NCBI GenBank assembly: GCA_017465085.1
Contig: JAFTWW010000028.1
Coordinates: 1 to 64,000 of the forward strand
Origin: Clostridia bacterium
GTDB lineage: Bacteria; Bacillota; Clostridia; Oscillospirales; Acutalibacteraceae
Reading direction: 5' to 3'
Length of the DNA: 64,000 nucleotides
Shown: one piece after another, positions 52,694 to 64,000 of the stretch
How the letters are laid out: each line of letters starts with the position of its first letter
Numbering within the stretch: the first letter of the stretch is position 1
The notes under the pieces: model-generated
Databases searched by the model: none
Told to the model about the DNA's origin: nothing
The model's input: the letters and a program-made list of their open reading frames with translations, nothing else
Program-made: the position numbers and the translations under genes

Positions 52694-53368
52694 ATGGAAA
52701 TAATTAAGATTTGTTTAACTTCGGTTCTTTCGGCGGCGGCGCTTTTTCTGATAGCTAAAATTTTAGGGCATAAGCAGATGTCCCAGCTCGATTTTTTCGA
52801 TTATATAACGGGCATAACCATAGGCTCAATCGCCGCCGAGCTTGCCACCGAATTGGAGGAGCCGCTAAAGCCGCTTGTCGCCATGCTAATTTACGGCGCT
52901 ATAACCGTTTTCCTCAATTTCCTTACCACCAAATTTCCGAAAACGCGAAAATATATTAACGGTAGTCCCACAATACTGATGAACAACGGAAAAATTTACC
53001 GAAAGAATATGAAGAAGGCCAAGCTTGACCTTAGTGAATTTATGGTTATGTGCAGACAGGAGGGGTACTTTAATTTAAGGGATATCCGCACCGCTATCTT
53101 TGAATACAACGGGCGACTTACCATACTGCCTATAAGCACCAAAAGGCCCGCTAATCCCGAGGATATGAATATCATACCCGAGCCCGAGCATATCTTTACC
53201 GAGCTCATTATGGATGGCAGGATTCTTACCGATAATCTCAAACGCAGAGGGCTTAATGAAAACTGGCTTAAAAAGGAGCTTAAGCAATTAGGCTATCATA
53301 ATGCAAAAGAGGTTTATTTAGGGCTTTGCGATAACAGCAATAACCTATCCGTATTTGAAGCGGAATAA
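52694..53368 (+). CDS. DUF421 family membrane protein (YetF-like)
   Basis: DUF421/YetF proteins are membrane proteins of unclear function that in Bacillus include spore-germination-linked YetF relatives. The 224-residue product has three N-terminal helices (about residues 5-22, 35-52 and 60-80; family signatures GHKQMSQLDFFDYITGITIGS and NGSPTILMNNGKI), then a cytosolic domain with LTILPISTKRPAN, typical of the family. AAAGGAG precedes the ATG, and TATAAT at 52663-52668 may be its -10. It is flanked by a terminator on each side, so it is a single gene. Confidence 0.92.
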   Translation: MEIIKICLTSVLSAAALFLIAKILGHKQMSQLDFFDYITGITIGSIAAELATELEEPLKPLVAMLIYGAITVFLNFLTTKFPKTRKYINGSPTILMNNGKIYRKNMKKAKLDLSEFMVMCRQEGYFNLRDIRTAIFEYNGRLTILPISTKRPANPEDMNIIPEPEHIFTELIMDGRILTDNLKRRGLNENWLKKELKQLGYHNAKEVYLGLCDNSNNLSVFEAE

Positions 53369-53370
53369 AC

Positions 53371-53408
53371 AAAAAGGCCGATAAACACACGGTTTATCAG
53401 CCTTTTTA
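53371..53408. terminator. Bidirectional terminator between DUF421 and lacZ
   Basis: Left arm AAAAAGGC-GATAAAC (53371-53386) pairs with the right arm ending GCCTTTTT (53391-53407), with one mismatch; A and T runs at both ends serve both strands. Confidence 0.88.
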
Positions 53409-53413
53409 CTTAT

Positions 53414-56343
<2,930 letters not shown>

Positions 56344-56344
<1 letters not shown>

Positions 56345-56376
56345 TAAAACGGCGGATGCGCATTGCATCCGCCGTT
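56344..56376 (-). terminator. Rho-independent terminator of the moxR-DUF58-transglutaminase operon
   Basis: A perfect 12-bp stem (56348-56359 with 56365-56376, core CGGCGGATGC), 5-base loop, with TTTT on the minus strand, 6 bases past the transglutaminase stop. Confidence 0.9.
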
Positions 56377-56381
56377 AAACC

Positions 56382-58742
56382 TTAATATAGAATTATATTT
56401 ATTATGGGAAGCAGGGTTTTTCTGAGAAGAATATATTTAAGCGCATTTTTCTTACGTATTCTCCTATCAAGCTTCTTTCTGATTTTGAATAGGTCTGAAA
56501 CCTCGTTTGATGTGAGCATCTCACCGTTATAGTTCATTCGCTCTATGGTGGTAAGCTTTTCCATAAGCTCTGCTTTTAGCTCATCATCAACGGGGGGACC
56601 TAACCTGCAAAGCAGTTCTTTTAGGGTTTCTCCTCTATGGATTTCAAAGCCTAAAATTTTAAGCTGACGGAGGATATCCCTATAATAATATCTTGCCCGC
56701 TTGTTATTTGACCTAAAACGCAGTTTTACTAACGGTAGGCTATAAAACAGCGGAAACAGTAGCGTTCTTAAAATCAGATACGCTAATATCACTGCAAGTA
56801 CTATGGCAAGGAACTTAAATATGGGGAACTTGTAGGTGCTGTAGGTGGGCTCACCAGGCTCAACCTCTTCGGGAACTGCCTCCTCATCCTCGAAATCATC
56901 CAATATCTCTTCGATATCCTCAATGGTGATGGAATTATCTGTGCCATCAGCTTTTTTGATGGGCTTAAGAGATTTAGGCGCGGGGGTGGGATCAAAGGCA
57001 ATCCAACCCATATTTCTGATATAACATTCAACCCAGCAATAAGGAGAGGAAACATCAACAACCTGATACTTGCCATCCGCCGAAGCTACAGTTTTATAGC
57101 CTGCGGCAAGGCGGCTGGGTATTCCCATAGCTCTCGCCATAGTTATCATAGCGGTAGCAAAATAACCGCAATGTCCCTTGCCCGTTTCAAAGAGCTTATC
57201 AACAACGTTTTCTCCCTCGACTATCCAACCGGGTGAAGAGGAATAGAAAAATCCGTTTTCATTTGAGAAATAATCGCTTATGGTAAAGGCAACCTCATAA
57301 AGTCCCTTAGCCTCGGGGATAAGCTCATTTACAAGCGCCTCTGCCGCCTTGGAATAGCCCTTTGGCAGAGCCGTATAGTGATCATAAAACTCAGGGTTAT
57401 CGTAAATGGGGTCACCGCCTGCGGAGGAGGCGCCAAGCATAGTTTGATAATTGCTCTCGCCTATATCCGTTTTTGTGGGATAGGCAAGGTAGGAAAGGGT
57501 GTAACTATAATTCTGCGGTAGCTCGAAATATGAGAATAACTCTCCCCTCTCGTTAAAGAGAATGGGGTTTTTTGTTTTTGTGTTCTCGGTAACCGAAATG
57601 GTCTGCCCCACAGTAGCAAGAATATTACTTTTGGTGGTAAGGGTGATAGTTACATCCTTAAGCTCGGCAAACTTGAAAATTCTATCCATCCAAGCCTCAT
57701 CCTCGGTGATGGGGCCCGAAAGCATACTGATTTCTTCATCCTGCCAGATTCCGTTAACACGGTAGTTTTTATCAAAGGTATCCTTCCATCTGATACCATC
57801 ATAGGTATCATAAGATGTTATCTTTATAAGAAGCGGCTCTGTGCTATCGGTGGTGGCTATTACCGCTGAATCAATGGGCTTCAGGTTGCCGCCGATATAA
57901 TGGGGGCTATACTGCAGCCCTAAATCGTGAAGGGTAATATTGATAGCGGTCTGCTGTTCGGTGGTATAAAGCTCGGTGGCGGTTTGCAAATCGGCTGTAA
58001 TATTGGAAAAGGCGCGGGTGCGCACATTCTTAGTATCCTCGGGCAAAGCAAAAAATGTTCCTGCCGCAACGGCTATGCAGAGCACACCCGATACCGTAAC
58101 AACTACCCAACGTTTACCAAGTACAGATACCTTATTTTTCCTTGCGAAAAGCCTTCTGCCGCTGAAATGCTCCTTGGCAAAAAGGGGCAGAATACCTGCC
58201 GCATAAAAGGCTACGGCAACGCTATTGTTAACCGCCTCGCCGAAGGTTAGTACCACGCCGATTATAACTATGCAGATTATAAGTGTGGGCCACACGCGGC
58301 GGATAATTCTTAAAAGAGCGAAAAATCCCACGCTTACGCCAATATGGATGAGCAGATGAACAAGATTTAAGTTATGCTCATTAAACCATTCTGAATCCTG
58401 AGGCAGATTGTGAAGCCACCAGGAGAAAAATCCCACAGCGTATTCAAGGGCTACGCCTAAAACGCCCGCCGAAATCATCCAAATCACAGAGGCCACAACC
58501 CCTACGCCAACGGACGCCAGGAACAGCCACCAGCGGCGCGTTGCCACGGCTACTACTGTGAGGGTAACGGCGCAATGAAGAAAAATAGCAGAAATACCCG
58601 TTTGCAAGGGGAACTGCGCATCTAAAAGATAGCAGGTGCCCACACTCAGAAGCAAACAACAGATAACCTCCCATATAAACTCAATAACGGATTCTCTGTT
58701 TTTTGCATTTGCATCGGTAACCTTGTTGATTCTATCCATCAT
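56382..58742 (-). CDS. Transglutaminase-like membrane protein with altered active site
   Basis: The third gene of the MoxR-DUF58-transglutaminase unit. The 786-residue protein has about six N-terminal membrane helices (about 20-180 and 210-232), an extracytoplasmic part with a transglutaminase core, one C-terminal helix (about 640-665, ahead of a basic cytoplasmic tail) and a DUF4129-like tail. In the core the catalytic Cys is present (GHCGYFA, C525) and so is Asp584 (FDPTP), but the position of the catalytic His (family HAWVE) reads Tyr568-Cys-Trp. It overlaps DUF58 by 4 bases. Exact topology is a prediction from hydrophobicity. Confidence 0.92.
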   Translation of the reverse strand: MMDRINKVTDANAKNRESVIEFIWEVICCLLLSVGTCYLLDAQFPLQTGISAIFLHCAVTLTVVAVATRRWWLFLASVGVGVVASVIWMISAGVLGVALEYAVGFFSWWLHNLPQDSEWFNEHNLNLVHLLIHIGVSVGFFALLRIIRRVWPTLIICIVIIGVVLTFGEAVNNSVAVAFYAAGILPLFAKEHFSGRRLFARKNKVSVLGKRWVVVTVSGVLCIAVAAGTFFALPEDTKNVRTRAFSNITADLQTATELYTTEQQTAINITLHDLGLQYSPHYIGGNLKPIDSAVIATTDSTEPLLIKITSYDTYDGIRWKDTFDKNYRVNGIWQDEEISMLSGPITEDEAWMDRIFKFAELKDVTITLTTKSNILATVGQTISVTENTKTKNPILFNERGELFSYFELPQNYSYTLSYLAYPTKTDIGESNYQTMLGASSAGGDPIYDNPEFYDHYTALPKGYSKAAEALVNELIPEAKGLYEVAFTISDYFSNENGFFYSSSPGWIVEGENVVDKLFETGKGHCGYFATAMITMARAMGIPSRLAAGYKTVASADGKYQVVDVSSPYCWVECYIRNMGWIAFDPTPAPKSLKPIKKADGTDNSITIEDIEEILDDFEDEEAVPEEVEPGEPTYSTYKFPIFKFLAIVLAVILAYLILRTLLFPLFYSLPLVKLRFRSNNKRARYYYRDILRQLKILGFEIHRGETLKELLCRLGPPVDDELKAELMEKLTTIERMNYNGEMLTSNEVSDLFKIRKKLDRRIRKKNALKYILLRKTLLPIINIILY

Positions 58743-59950
58743 AACACAGCACCTACCTTTACGCCGATATCCTTACAGCTATTAAGAATAACCGTACGGG
58801 CTCCATTGGATGCTAAGGCTCTTTCAACCGCAGGGGTTATCTCCTCCACCGTTTGTGTTACAAAGCAGGAGGCTAAGCCATTCCTTGAAACGATTTCTTC
58901 AAGGGTATTAAGCAGTTCGATAGAGGGGTTATTTGAGATAACCCTCACGGTGCTTGTGCTTTTGAAATCAACATCCCTAAGCTGCCATAAATCAAGGGTA
59001 TCCTCATCCTTATAGAAGGTGATACCAACCAATTTATGAAGCAAAACATAAACATCGCGGTCGTTTTTAATCCATAAATCCTCATTTTCAGCGTAGGATT
59101 TATTTCTAACCGTAATAAAACGCACCGATTTGTTATTATTTGAATAATACTTTGCAAGGGAGATGGCGGTTTCGGTAGCGATATCTGCAATACTGCCCGT
59201 ATCATCCTCGCGGCAGGCGGCATCAAGAACTATAAGCACCTGCGGATTTTCCTGCACCTCGAACTGACGGGTGTGCAGCTGCCTTGTTCTTGCGCTCTGC
59301 TTCCAATGGATTCTCTTGAGAGAATCTCCCTGCATATAGAGTCTTGTATCGCCAAGCAATTCTCCCCGCTCGGCGCTCTTTATCTGTGTTGTGGCAAAGC
59401 CCTCGGAGGTGGAGGTCTTTTCATCGGCATTATGTATTTTATGGATGGTTGGGAAAACGGTTATGGGAAGCTTATATGGAGTTTTAAGGCTCCTTATAAG
59501 AGGAAGACTTATGATACCAAATAAATCCCTTAAGCGAAGGCTTGAAAGCCCCGCCTTAAAATATCCTCTGTGTTCACACTCAAGACTGAAATCGTATTCG
59601 CGGTTTACAAACAGCGAGGGTGAGAGAGAAAAGGCGTGACGGCGGCGTTTGTTCCGCTCTCTTCGCTTTGCTCCTGGAGGAGCGATGGTGAGAAATGCGG
59701 TTACGGGAAGAATTACTATTCCCTTAATGTGAAGTGTATAGTTAAGCGCTTCTCCCCTGCAAAGCTCAGATTTATCAATATCCACCGAAGCGCTCAGGGT
59801 AAGCTGAGCAAAGAGAATGGATATAACAGAATAGAGCAATGCCGCTCCAAGACACACCGCAACTACCAACAATTCCCGAATACCTGTGCCGAGAGCTACC
59901 GTTAAAAATAACAGCTCTACCAAAACGCAGATTATTCCTCTGATAGTCAT
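58739..59950 (-). CDS. DUF58 domain protein
   Basis: DUF58 proteins are von Willebrand-A-like partners of MoxR ATPases with no firm biochemical function. The 403-residue product has two N-terminal membrane helices (about residues 2-22 and 27-50), a cysteine-containing extracytoplasmic/cytoplasmic beta region, and the family signature GDSLKRIHWKQSARTRQLHTRQFE, which includes the conserved R-I-H-W and K-x-S-A-R. It starts 9 bases after the moxR stop and overlaps the transglutaminase start by ATGA. Confidence 0.94.
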   Translation of the reverse strand: MTIRGIICVLVELLFLTVALGTGIRELLVVAVCLGAALLYSVISILFAQLTLSASVDIDKSELCRGEALNYTLHIKGIVILPVTAFLTIAPPGAKRRERNKRRRHAFSLSPSLFVNREYDFSLECEHRGYFKAGLSSLRLRDLFGIISLPLIRSLKTPYKLPITVFPTIHKIHNADEKTSTSEGFATTQIKSAERGELLGDTRLYMQGDSLKRIHWKQSARTRQLHTRQFEVQENPQVLIVLDAACREDDTGSIADIATETAISLAKYYSNNNKSVRFITVRNKSYAENEDLWIKNDRDVYVLLHKLVGITFYKDEDTLDLWQLRDVDFKSTSTVRVISNNPSIELLNTLEEIVSRNGLASCFVTQTVEEITPAVERALASNGARTVILNSCKDIGVKVGAVL

Positions 59951-59959
59951 ATTACGGAA

Positions 59960-60901
59960 TTATCCTTTCACTTTAGGAACCTTTACGGTTTTAAGTATTT
60001 TATCAATGGCGTCAAGGGCGGTTGTACCCTTAGCGCCCGAACGGTTTTTCATAATCATACGGTGGGCTAAAACATAAGGAGCCAAACGCTTTACATCATC
60101 GGGTAAAACATAGCTTCTGCCCTCTAGAATAGCCATAGCGCAGGCCGCCTGAGTTAAGAAAATGGAGCCGCGGGGGCTAACGCCCGTGAGCACACCCTCA
60201 AAGCTTCTTGTGGCTGTTACAATCTCTACAATATACTTAACAATGGCCTCATCAACATTTACCTTGGGTAATAACTCCTGCACCTTAAGAATATCCGCGG
60301 CGCAGGCAACCGCGCCTATTTCCTTAACCTCGGTAACGGAACGGTGAGAGTTAACAATATCCATCTCCTCTTTGAAGGTGGGATAACCCATAGTTATCTG
60401 CATTAAGAAACGGTCCATCTGCGCTTCGGGAAGAGGATATGTACCTGCCATATCAACAGGATTCTGGGTAGCTAAAACCATAAAGGGCTTAGGAAGAGGA
60501 TAGGTTGTGCCATCAACGGTAACCTGCCTTTCCTGCATAGCCTCCAGCAGTGCAGACTGAGTTTTAGGACTAGCGCGGTTAATTTCATCAGCAAGGATAA
60601 TCTGATTATGTATGCTACCCTTAACGAATTTCTGCTTGGAATTCTCAAACTGATAGATATTAAAGCCTGTTATATCCGAAGGAAGAACATCGGGGGTGAA
60701 CTGAATTCTCTGGAAATCACAGCCGAGGGAGGATGCAAGGGCGGAAACCAAAGTAGTTTTGCCAAGACCGGGCAAATCCTCAATAAGCACGTGGCCCGAG
60801 CAGATAAGTGAAACTAACATTAAATCTATTACCTCATCCTTACCCACTATCACTTTTTTGATGTTTTCCTTTATATCACCAAGACAACGGATTGAACTCA
60901 T
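59960..60901 (-). CDS. MoxR family AAA+ ATPase
   Basis: MoxR-type AAA_3 ATPases act as chaperones for partner proteins, often DUF58. The 313-residue protein has Walker A EDLPGLGKTTL (about 40-50), Walker B ILADEINRASP (about 102-112), sensor 1 MVLATQNPVDMAGTYPLPEAQMDRFLM and the C-terminal lid with SPRGSIFLTQ. The start is the ATG at 60901 with AAGGAG about 9 bases upstream; the frame extends six codons further. It heads the MoxR-DUF58-transglutaminase operon. Its role may be in envelope protein maturation, by analogy only. Confidence 0.96.
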   Translation of the reverse strand: MSSIRCLGDIKENIKKVIVGKDEVIDLMLVSLICSGHVLIEDLPGLGKTTLVSALASSLGCDFQRIQFTPDVLPSDITGFNIYQFENSKQKFVKGSIHNQIILADEINRASPKTQSALLEAMQERQVTVDGTTYPLPKPFMVLATQNPVDMAGTYPLPEAQMDRFLMQITMGYPTFKEEMDIVNSHRSVTEVKEIGAVACAADILKVQELLPKVNVDEAIVKYIVEIVTATRSFEGVLTGVSPRGSIFLTQAACAMAILEGRSYVLPDDVKRLAPYVLAHRMIMKNRSGAKGTTALDAIDKILKTVKVPKVKG

Positions 60902-60923
60902 ATTTATTCTCCTTATCAATAAT

Positions 60924-60964
60924 AAAACGGAACGGACAAAGCTACACTATTCCGTTCCGTTTTT
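60924..60964 (-). terminator. Rho-independent terminator of guaB
   Basis: A 13-bp stem AAAACGGAACGGA/TCCGTTCCGTTTT (60924-60936 with 60951-60963), 14-base loop, ending in TTTT on the minus strand, 6 bases past the guaB stop. Confidence 0.88.
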
Positions 60965-60969
60965 GTTCA

Positions 60970-62478
60970 TTATTTTATATTGCCGAAGGAGGTATCCTTC
61001 TGGATAACATCGTGGGCACCGCCCTCAACAATACTTGTTGCGGAAACGAGGGTAAGCTTGGCTTTATCGCGGAACTCGGGTATATTCAAAGCGCCGCAGT
61101 TGCACATTGTAGATTTAACCTTGCTGAGTGTAAGCGCCACATTATCCTTAAGGGCGCCTGCATAAGGAACATAAGAATCTACACCCTCCTCAAAGGATAG
61201 CTTCTTATCGCCGCCGAGGTCATAACGCTGCCAGTTACGAGCGCGGTTAGAACCCTCTCCCCAATACTCCTTATAGTAGTTTCCGTTTATATTTATCTTG
61301 TTTGTGGGACTTTCATCAAATCTTGCAAAATATCTTCCAAGCATCATAAAATCAGCGCCCATAGCAAGAGCTAAGGTGATGTGATGGTCGTGAACTATAC
61401 CGCCATCTGAGCCAACGGGGATATAAACACCTGTTTCCTCAAAGTATCTATCTCTCTCCTCGCAAACCTCGATAAGAGCGGTAGCCTGTCCCCTACCGAT
61501 ACCCTTGGTTTCGCGGGTTATACAAATGGAGCCGCCGCCGATACCAACCTTGATAAAATCTGCGCCGCAATCAGCTAAGAAGCGGAAGCCTTCGGCATCA
61601 ACAACATTACCTGCGCCTACCTTAACAGTATCACCGTAACGCTCGCGAATCCACTCTATAGTAAGCTTCTGCCATTCGGAGAAGCCCTCGGATGAGTCAA
61701 TACAAAGCACATCAGCGCCTGCTTCAACTAATGCGGGAACGCGCTCGGCATAATCCCTTGTATTGATACCAGCACCCACAACATATCGTTTCTCGCTATC
61801 AAGAAGCTCGTTGGGGTTTTCCTTATGGGCATCGTAATCCTTGCGGAAAACGAAATACTTAAGATTGCCGTTTTTATCAACTATGGGAAGAGCGTTAAGC
61901 TTATTATCCCAAATGATATCATTGGCTTTTTTAAGGGTGGTATCCTCATCGCCTACGATAAGGTCCTTGAAAGGAGTCATAAACTCCTTAACCTTAGTAT
62001 CGGATGACATACGGCTAACACGGTAATCACGGCTTGTAACAATACCTAAAAGCTTGCCGTTTTCGGTACCATCTGAGGTAACTGCCATAGTGGCGTGACC
62101 TGTTCGCTCCTTAATTGCCAGAATATCGGCAAGGGTGCTTTCGGGGGTTACATTAGAGTCACTCACAACAAAGCCTGCTTTATAAGCTTTAGCGCGGGCT
62201 ACCATTGCGGCCTCATCCTCAACCGACTGCGAGCCGTAAATAAAGGATACGCCGCCCTCTCTCGCAAGGGCTACTGCAAGTTTTTCACCCGAAACCGACT
62301 GCATTATTGCAGAGGTCATAGGTATATTCATCTCGATAGCGGGTTTCTCGCCCTTCTTAAACTTTGTAAGAGGGGTTTTGAGGGTAACGTTCGCAGGAAT
62401 ACATTCTGCGGAAGAATAACCCGGCACCAAGAGATATTCGTTAAAGGTGTGAGAAGTTTCTTTGAAAAAATAAGCCAT
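60970..62478 (-). CDS. guaB: Inosine-5'-monophosphate dehydrogenase
   Basis: IMPDH oxidises IMP to XMP with NAD+, the first committed step of guanine nucleotide synthesis. The 502-residue protein has the TIM-barrel entry [26 protein letters not shown], a CBS-pair insertion (about 103-220, with [19 protein letters not shown]), [18 protein letters not shown], and the catalytic loop [23 protein letters not shown] with Cys319. The CBS insertion and the loop length separate it from GMP reductase. The promoter is at 62518-62546, divergent from rpsB. Confidence 0.97.
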   Translation of the reverse strand: MAYFFKETSHTFNEYLLVPGYSSAECIPANVTLKTPLTKFKKGEKPAIEMNIPMTSAIMQSVSGEKLAVALAREGGVSFIYGSQSVEDEAAMVARAKAYKAGFVVSDSNVTPESTLADILAIKERTGHATMAVTSDGTENGKLLGIVTSRDYRVSRMSSDTKVKEFMTPFKDLIVGDEDTTLKKANDIIWDNKLNALPIVDKNGNLKYFVFRKDYDAHKENPNELLDSEKRYVVGAGINTRDYAERVPALVEAGADVLCIDSSEGFSEWQKLTIEWIRERYGDTVKVGAGNVVDAEGFRFLADCGADFIKVGIGGGSICITRETKGIGRGQATALIEVCEERDRYFEETGVYIPVGSDGGIVHDHHITLALAMGADFMMLGRYFARFDESPTNKININGNYYKEYWGEGSNRARNWQRYDLGGDKKLSFEEGVDSYVPYAGALKDNVALTLSKVKSTMCNCGALNIPEFRDKAKLTLVSATSIVEGGAHDVIQKDTSFGNIK

Positions 62479-62517
62479 AGTTAATAAGCCTCTCCTTTAC
62501 TGAATTATATTTCTAAA

Positions 62518-62546
62518 ATTATAACATTTTAAGACAAAAAGGTCAA
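62518..62546 (-). promoter_or_regulatory. Sigma-A promoter of guaB
   Basis: Minus-strand TTGACC (62546-62541), 17 bases, perfect TATAAT (62523-62518), about 40 bases before the guaB start, which has AAAGGAG as its ribosome site. Confidence 0.85.
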
Positions 62547-62579
62547 TAAAAAGATTTTGGAAATATAATAAAAAAAGAC

Positions 62580-62608
62580 TTGAAAAATGGATTTGTTTGT
62601 GGTATAAT
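62580..62608 (+). promoter_or_regulatory. Sigma-A promoter of rpsB-tsf
   Basis: TTGAAA (62580-62585), 17 bases, perfect TATAAT (62603-62608), followed by a leader of about 125 bases. It is divergent from the guaB promoter, with the -35 boxes 33 bases apart. Confidence 0.82.
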
Positions 62609-62649
62609 TTTTTGGCTGTGGTATAACACAGTAATAAATCACACACATT

Positions 62650-62732
62650 TCGTTTGATGTCGGTAGGGTGTTGCCCCTGATACAAGGCAATTACCGCAGC
62701 GATAAACGAGATGGAGGTAAAACCTCAGGAGG
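62650..62732 (+). promoter_or_regulatory. Structured 5' leader of rpsB
   Basis: Nested pairings: TCGTTT (62650-62655) with AAACGA (62704-62709); CGGTA (62661-62665) with TACCG (62692-62696); TTGCC (62671-62675) with GGCAA (62686-62690). A second small hairpin GAGGT-AAA-ACCTC (62714-62726) lies just before the AGGAGG ribosome site (62727-62732). This layout fits a ribosomal-protein autoregulatory leader. I cannot match it to a named family. Confidence 0.6.
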
Positions 62733-62740
62733 AAAAAATT

Positions 62741-63499
62741 ATGGCAGTAGTATCAATGAAACAGCTGCTTGAAGCCGGTGTTCATTTCGGACATCAGACA
62801 AGACGCTGGAACCCCAAGATGGCTCAGTATATTTTTACCGAGCGTAACGGCATCTACATTATCGACCTTCAGAAGACCGTTAAGAAGCTTAACGAGGCTT
62901 ATATGTTCGTTCGCGACATTGCGGCTGAAGGCGGCGATATCCTTTTCGTAGGTACCAAGAAGCAGGCTCAGGATTCTATTAAGGAAGAAGCCGAGCATTG
63001 CGGTATGCCCTATGTCAACGCTCGTTGGCTCGGCGGTATGCTCACTAACTTTACAACCATTCGCACAAGAATTGCGCGTCTTAACCAGCTCCGCGCTATG
63101 CGTGAGGACGGCACCTTCGACCTCCTTCCCAAGAAGGAAGTTGTTAAGCTTGAGCTTGAGATTGAAAAGCTCGAGAAATTTATGGGCGGTATTCAGGATA
63201 TGACCAAGATCCCCAGCGCCCTCTTCGTAGTTGATCCCCGCAAAGAGAAGATTGCTGTTGCAGAGGCACACAAGCTCGGCATCCCCGTTATCGCAGTTGT
63301 TGATACCAACTGTGACCCCGATGAAGTTGATGTTGTTATCCCCGGTAACGATGACGCTATCCGTGCTGTAAAGCTTCTTGCTGAAACTATGGCTGCTGCT
63401 ATCATCGAAGGCAGACAGGGTACCGAAATGGGCACCGCTGCTGTTGAAGAGAATGAAGAGGCAGAGGTTGTAGCTGAAGAAGCTGCTGACGCTGAATAA
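62741..63499 (+). CDS. rpsB: 30S ribosomal protein S2
   Basis: S2 binds the 30S subunit late in assembly and is needed for S1 attachment. The 252-residue protein has [22 protein letters not shown] at the N-terminus, [12 protein letters not shown], and [30 protein letters not shown], all family landmarks, and an acidic C-terminal tail. The start is the ATG at 62741 with AGGAGG about 8 bases upstream; the frame extends 10 codons further. First gene of rpsB-tsf. Confidence 0.98.
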   Translation: MAVVSMKQLLEAGVHFGHQTRRWNPKMAQYIFTERNGIYIIDLQKTVKKLNEAYMFVRDIAAEGGDILFVGTKKQAQDSIKEEAEHCGMPYVNARWLGGMLTNFTTIRTRIARLNQLRAMREDGTFDLLPKKEVVKLELEIEKLEKFMGGIQDMTKIPSALFVVDPRKEKIAVAEAHKLGIPVIAVVDTNCDPDEVDVVIPGNDDAIRAVKLLAETMAAAIIEGRQGTEMGTAAVEENEEAEVVAEEAADAE

Positions 63500-63541
63500 T
63501 AAACTGAAATTTCAATAAATCCCAATTAGGAGGAAATTACA

Positions 63542-64000
63542 ATGGCTTTTACAGCAAAAGACGTTCAGGCTTTAAGAGAAAAGACCGGTTGCGGTATGAT
63601 GGACTGCAAAAAGGCTCTTGTTGAAACAGACGGCAATATGGAAGCCGCAGTTGATTACCTTAGAGAAAAGGGTCTTGCTTCCCAGTCCAAGAAGGCAAGC
63701 AGAATTGCTGCCGAAGGTACTGTTTGCGCAGTAGTTGAAAACGGTGTTGGCGCTGTTCTTGAAATGAACGCTGAAACCGATTTCGTTGCTAACGGCGAGG
63801 AATTCAAGGCTTTAGCTCTTAAGGTTACTAAGATTGTTATTAACCAGAATCCTGCTGATGTTGAAGCTCTTCTTAACTGTGTAGAAGATGGTCAGACCGT
63901 TGAGGAAATGGTTCAGGAGTTATTCCTTAAGATTCGCGAGAACATCAAGATTCGCCGTTTTGAGCGTTTCGAGGGCAAGATTGCTTCCTATGTTCACGCA
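63542..64000 (+). CDS. tsf: Elongation factor Ts, N-terminal part (gene runs off the window)
   Basis: EF-Ts is the nucleotide exchange factor of EF-Tu. The first 153 codons are in the window. The UBA-like N-terminal domain carries VQALREKTGCGMMDCKKALVE with the conserved cysteine-rich stretch, followed by MEAAVDYLREKG and the EF-Tu-contacting core motif EMNAETDFVANGEEFK. AGGAGGAAATT lies just before the ATG at 63542, 42 bases after rpsB. The order rpsB-tsf is conserved across bacteria. Confidence 0.98.
   Translation, partial: MAFTAKDVQALREKTGCGMMDCKKALVETDGNMEAAVDYLREKGLASQSKKASRIAAEGTVCAVVENGVGAVLEMNAETDFVANGEEFKALALKVTKIVINQNPADVEALLNCVEDGQTVEEMVQELFLKIRENIKIRRFERFEGKIASYVHA

Noticed and set aside
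60970..62478. GMP reductase instead of IMP dehydrogenase
   Set aside because: The CBS-domain insertion and the GSIC catalytic loop identify IMPDH.
62753..63271. 172-residue antisense ORF opposite rpsB
   Set aside because: It mirrors rpsB codon structure, has no ribosome site or family motif, and rpsB is certain.

Overview
The window reads as a chromosomal segment of a low-to-moderate GC, spore-forming member of the Clostridia, most likely Oscillospirales-like. The evidence is an ispH gene fused to ribosomal S1 domains, sporulation genes (yabP, yabQ, cwlD, a PASTA-bearing PBP of the SpoVD type), HemZ, DUF5685 and DUF421 families, sigma-A promoters of the TTGACA/TATAAT type with AGGAGG ribosome sites, and frequent TTG and GTG starts. 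TGA is used as a normal stop. The class-level placement is an inference. I see no prophage, insertion sequence, CRISPR array, tRNA or rRNA.

Layout. 1-1460 (minus): start of fusA, rpsG, rpsL (str operon). 1488-3431 (minus): groES-groEL with its own promoter and a CtsR-like operator. 3528-8692 (minus): hup-rqcP-yabP-yabQ-divIC-S1 protein, then a fumarase alpha subunit, a THUMP methyltransferase and a lipid kinase. 8879-16712 (minus): recJ-rel-dtd-MBL-hemZ-zinc ribbon-nucleosidase, apparently one long operon. 16845-18602: a 49-residue membrane protein and a cardiolipin synthase, each with its own promoter. 18725-22702: a flavoprotein, cmk and ispH-S1. 22792-24753: DUF5685, a DnaJ-like protein with a cysteine-rich tail and a membrane protein, overlapping or nearly so. 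24820-29628: uvrB-uvrA. 29785-42115 (minus): ftsZ alone, then a dcw cluster mraZ-rsmH-ftsL-pbp-murE-mraY-ftsW-murG-murA-ftsQ that lacks murF, murD, murC and ftsA. 42322-45687 (plus): tsaE-tsaB, upp, sfsA, a ZIP transporter. 45717-49507 (minus): cwlD-radA-GH2. 49508-49898: a non-coding region with six consecutive mini-hairpins between two identical extended -10 boxes. 49899-53368 (plus): an HD dGTPase-like gene coupled to a DUF2779 nuclease, then DUF421. 53414-62478 (minus): lacZ with a tandem operator, the MoxR-DUF58-transglutaminase unit, guaB. 62741-64000 (plus): rpsB with a structured leader, and the start of tsf.

Most genes are core housekeeping: translation, protein folding, stringent response, repair, wall synthesis and division. 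The most unusual signals are the hairpin array before the dGTPase/DUF2779 pair, the transglutaminase whose catalytic His is a Tyr, the DUF5685/DnaJ/membrane trio, the rpsB leader, the str promoter built into the groESL terminator, and the noncanonical FtsZ tail in a dcw cluster without ftsA. Promoters, terminators and operators were found by eye; no scoring or database search was run.
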